A stretch of DNA of 64,000 nt, from positions 550,458,826-550,522,825 of the forward strand of contig CM077115.1 in NCBI GenBank assembly GCA_039619475.1. The letters are read 5' to 3'. Both the position numbers and the translations under genes were made by a program. This stretch comes from Icerya purchasi (lineage: Eukaryota > Arthropoda > Insecta > Hemiptera > Monophlebidae). The notes under the pieces were generated by a model. It did no database searches, had not been told where the DNA came from, and saw nothing but the letters and a program-made list of their open reading frames with translations. Below, piece by piece: positions 62,921-64,000 of this stretch (its first letter is position 1; each line of letters begins with the position of its first letter).

Positions 62921-64000
62921 GATCATATCTCAGAATTATACTCGTACGACAGAAATAAACCGATAAGCACACAATTATGGATGTAATACAAAAATATTAT
63001 TTTTCGAGTGAAAAATACGGAAATATTGCGTAATAAATCGTTGAAGGAAGTGCCCCAAAATTTTGCCACTGAAAAATAACGGCCGAATTCTTAATAAATT
63101 ATTCGTGGTAGTTTTTTAATTAATGTTTCTCTATCGCATTGCGTACTCATCCATTTTTAATTTATTTTGTTACAAGTACGCGATTTCGTAATATTTACAT
63201 ACATCACCGAATAATACAATACTTGAAGGAGGGATTAGAGAAAAACAAACGCTCCAATTCTCTTATTCTGTTAAATTTAATAACACTGTGTATGCACATA
63301 GAAAAAGTTTAACTGACAGCACCGCCGGAATAAAAAATACGACTCTGTTCTCCAGTTTTACGAATCCAATTGTAAATAATCGATTGATTTTAAGAAAACG
63401 TGTAAGACAGTAAAATTCGAAAGAAAGTAATGTAATAAAAATAAAATAGAAACAAGAACTTGCATAATTTTTTATGGTGTTTATACCGAAATCTAACTTT
63501 CTATTAAAAAGGGCCTACTAGGCGATAAGCGTAACTGTTACAGGATCAACCGTATCAAAAGGTCGGTATGCTCGATGTTCTTAGATAGCGTAGAAACCTG
63601 GACGATTCACGAAAAAATGGATAGCTGCCCCCCGGAACCCTACTACTTATTGAAGACGTTTTATTCCATGACCAGACAAGTGCAGTAACACATCTGCTCG
63701 GTGCTGGAAGAAATATTTGGGAACCGAAAAGAGACTGTTGTCGGTAGTCATGCTGCGAATTTTACGTGTTTTCGATCATCCAGTGCGAAAGGATAATATG
63801 GAAACTCTTTTTATCGAAAGTAAAGGTGAACAGTACAACAGCTCAAGAACGCATCCTAACGAGATAGAGCGAGGTTATCCAAAAATTAGCTAGGCAGATC
63901 ATTCGATAATGTGTAAAAGAAACAGGAAACCGAACTGATGGCGAGAACACACCAAGATACGGGATCAACTCCTACGACCACGATGCTGCCCTACAAGAAG
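62921..64000. other. Unassigned; less AT-rich from 63500
   Basis: 63500-64000 has higher G+C and short open stretches (for example SVETWTIHEKMDSCPPEPYY on the plus strand) but no family I can name. Could be the edge of another decayed element or an exon. Confidence 0.3.

Noticed and set aside
1..64000. Endogenous viral element
   Set aside because: No capsid, envelope, integrase or viral polymerase motifs seen; all polymerase-like sequence fits LINE families.

Overview
This is animal nuclear DNA, almost certainly from an insect. It is AT-rich, almost free of long reading frames, full of short microsatellites and poly(A/T) runs, and carries a spliced gene and eukaryotic transposon families. 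The only host gene I recognise is the first coding exon of the ovo/shavenbaby transcription factor (minus strand, 41038-41206). CpG is visibly not depleted despite the AT-rich composition, which would suit Hymenoptera, but I cannot fix the order from this window.

Layout. 1-34 kb: mostly unassigned non-coding DNA with microsatellites, SINE-like repeats (about 6.3, 9.2 and 28.6 kb), a repeat embedded in (TA)n tracts (0.9 and 17.0-17.4 kb), a GC-richer island (13.2-14.3 kb) and a possible decayed LINE RNase H segment (14.4 kb). If the ovo reading is right, all of this lies downstream of ovo exon 1 and may be intron. 34.8-35.4 kb: a 500-bp element with perfect 98-bp inverted arms, each holding a hammerhead-ribozyme-like core, bounded by a 14-bp target duplication. 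41-43.7 kb: ovo exon 1 and a CpG/GC-rich leader or promoter region. 46-47.9 kb: a tRNA-derived SINE and a decayed DDE (Tc1/mariner-like) transposon with long inverted repeats. 47.93-52.41 kb: a nearly complete Helitron on the minus strand, with both termini, a Rep-helicase gene containing a 79-bp intron, and an internal deletion that removed the Rep tyrosine motif. 54.8-62.9 kb: pieces of at least three non-LTR retrotransposons, a second, older palindromic element and another tRNA-SINE. 62.9-64 kb: unassigned.

The ovo exon is the host-relevant feature. It supplies the conserved N-terminus of the protein; the zinc-finger exons were not found in the 41 kb downstream. Every other recognisable protein-coding stretch comes from a mobile element, and all of these are broken: Helitron without its catalytic tyrosines, DDE transposase fragment, LINE polymerase with an altered catalytic box. 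No rRNA gene, canonical tRNA gene or CRISPR array was seen.
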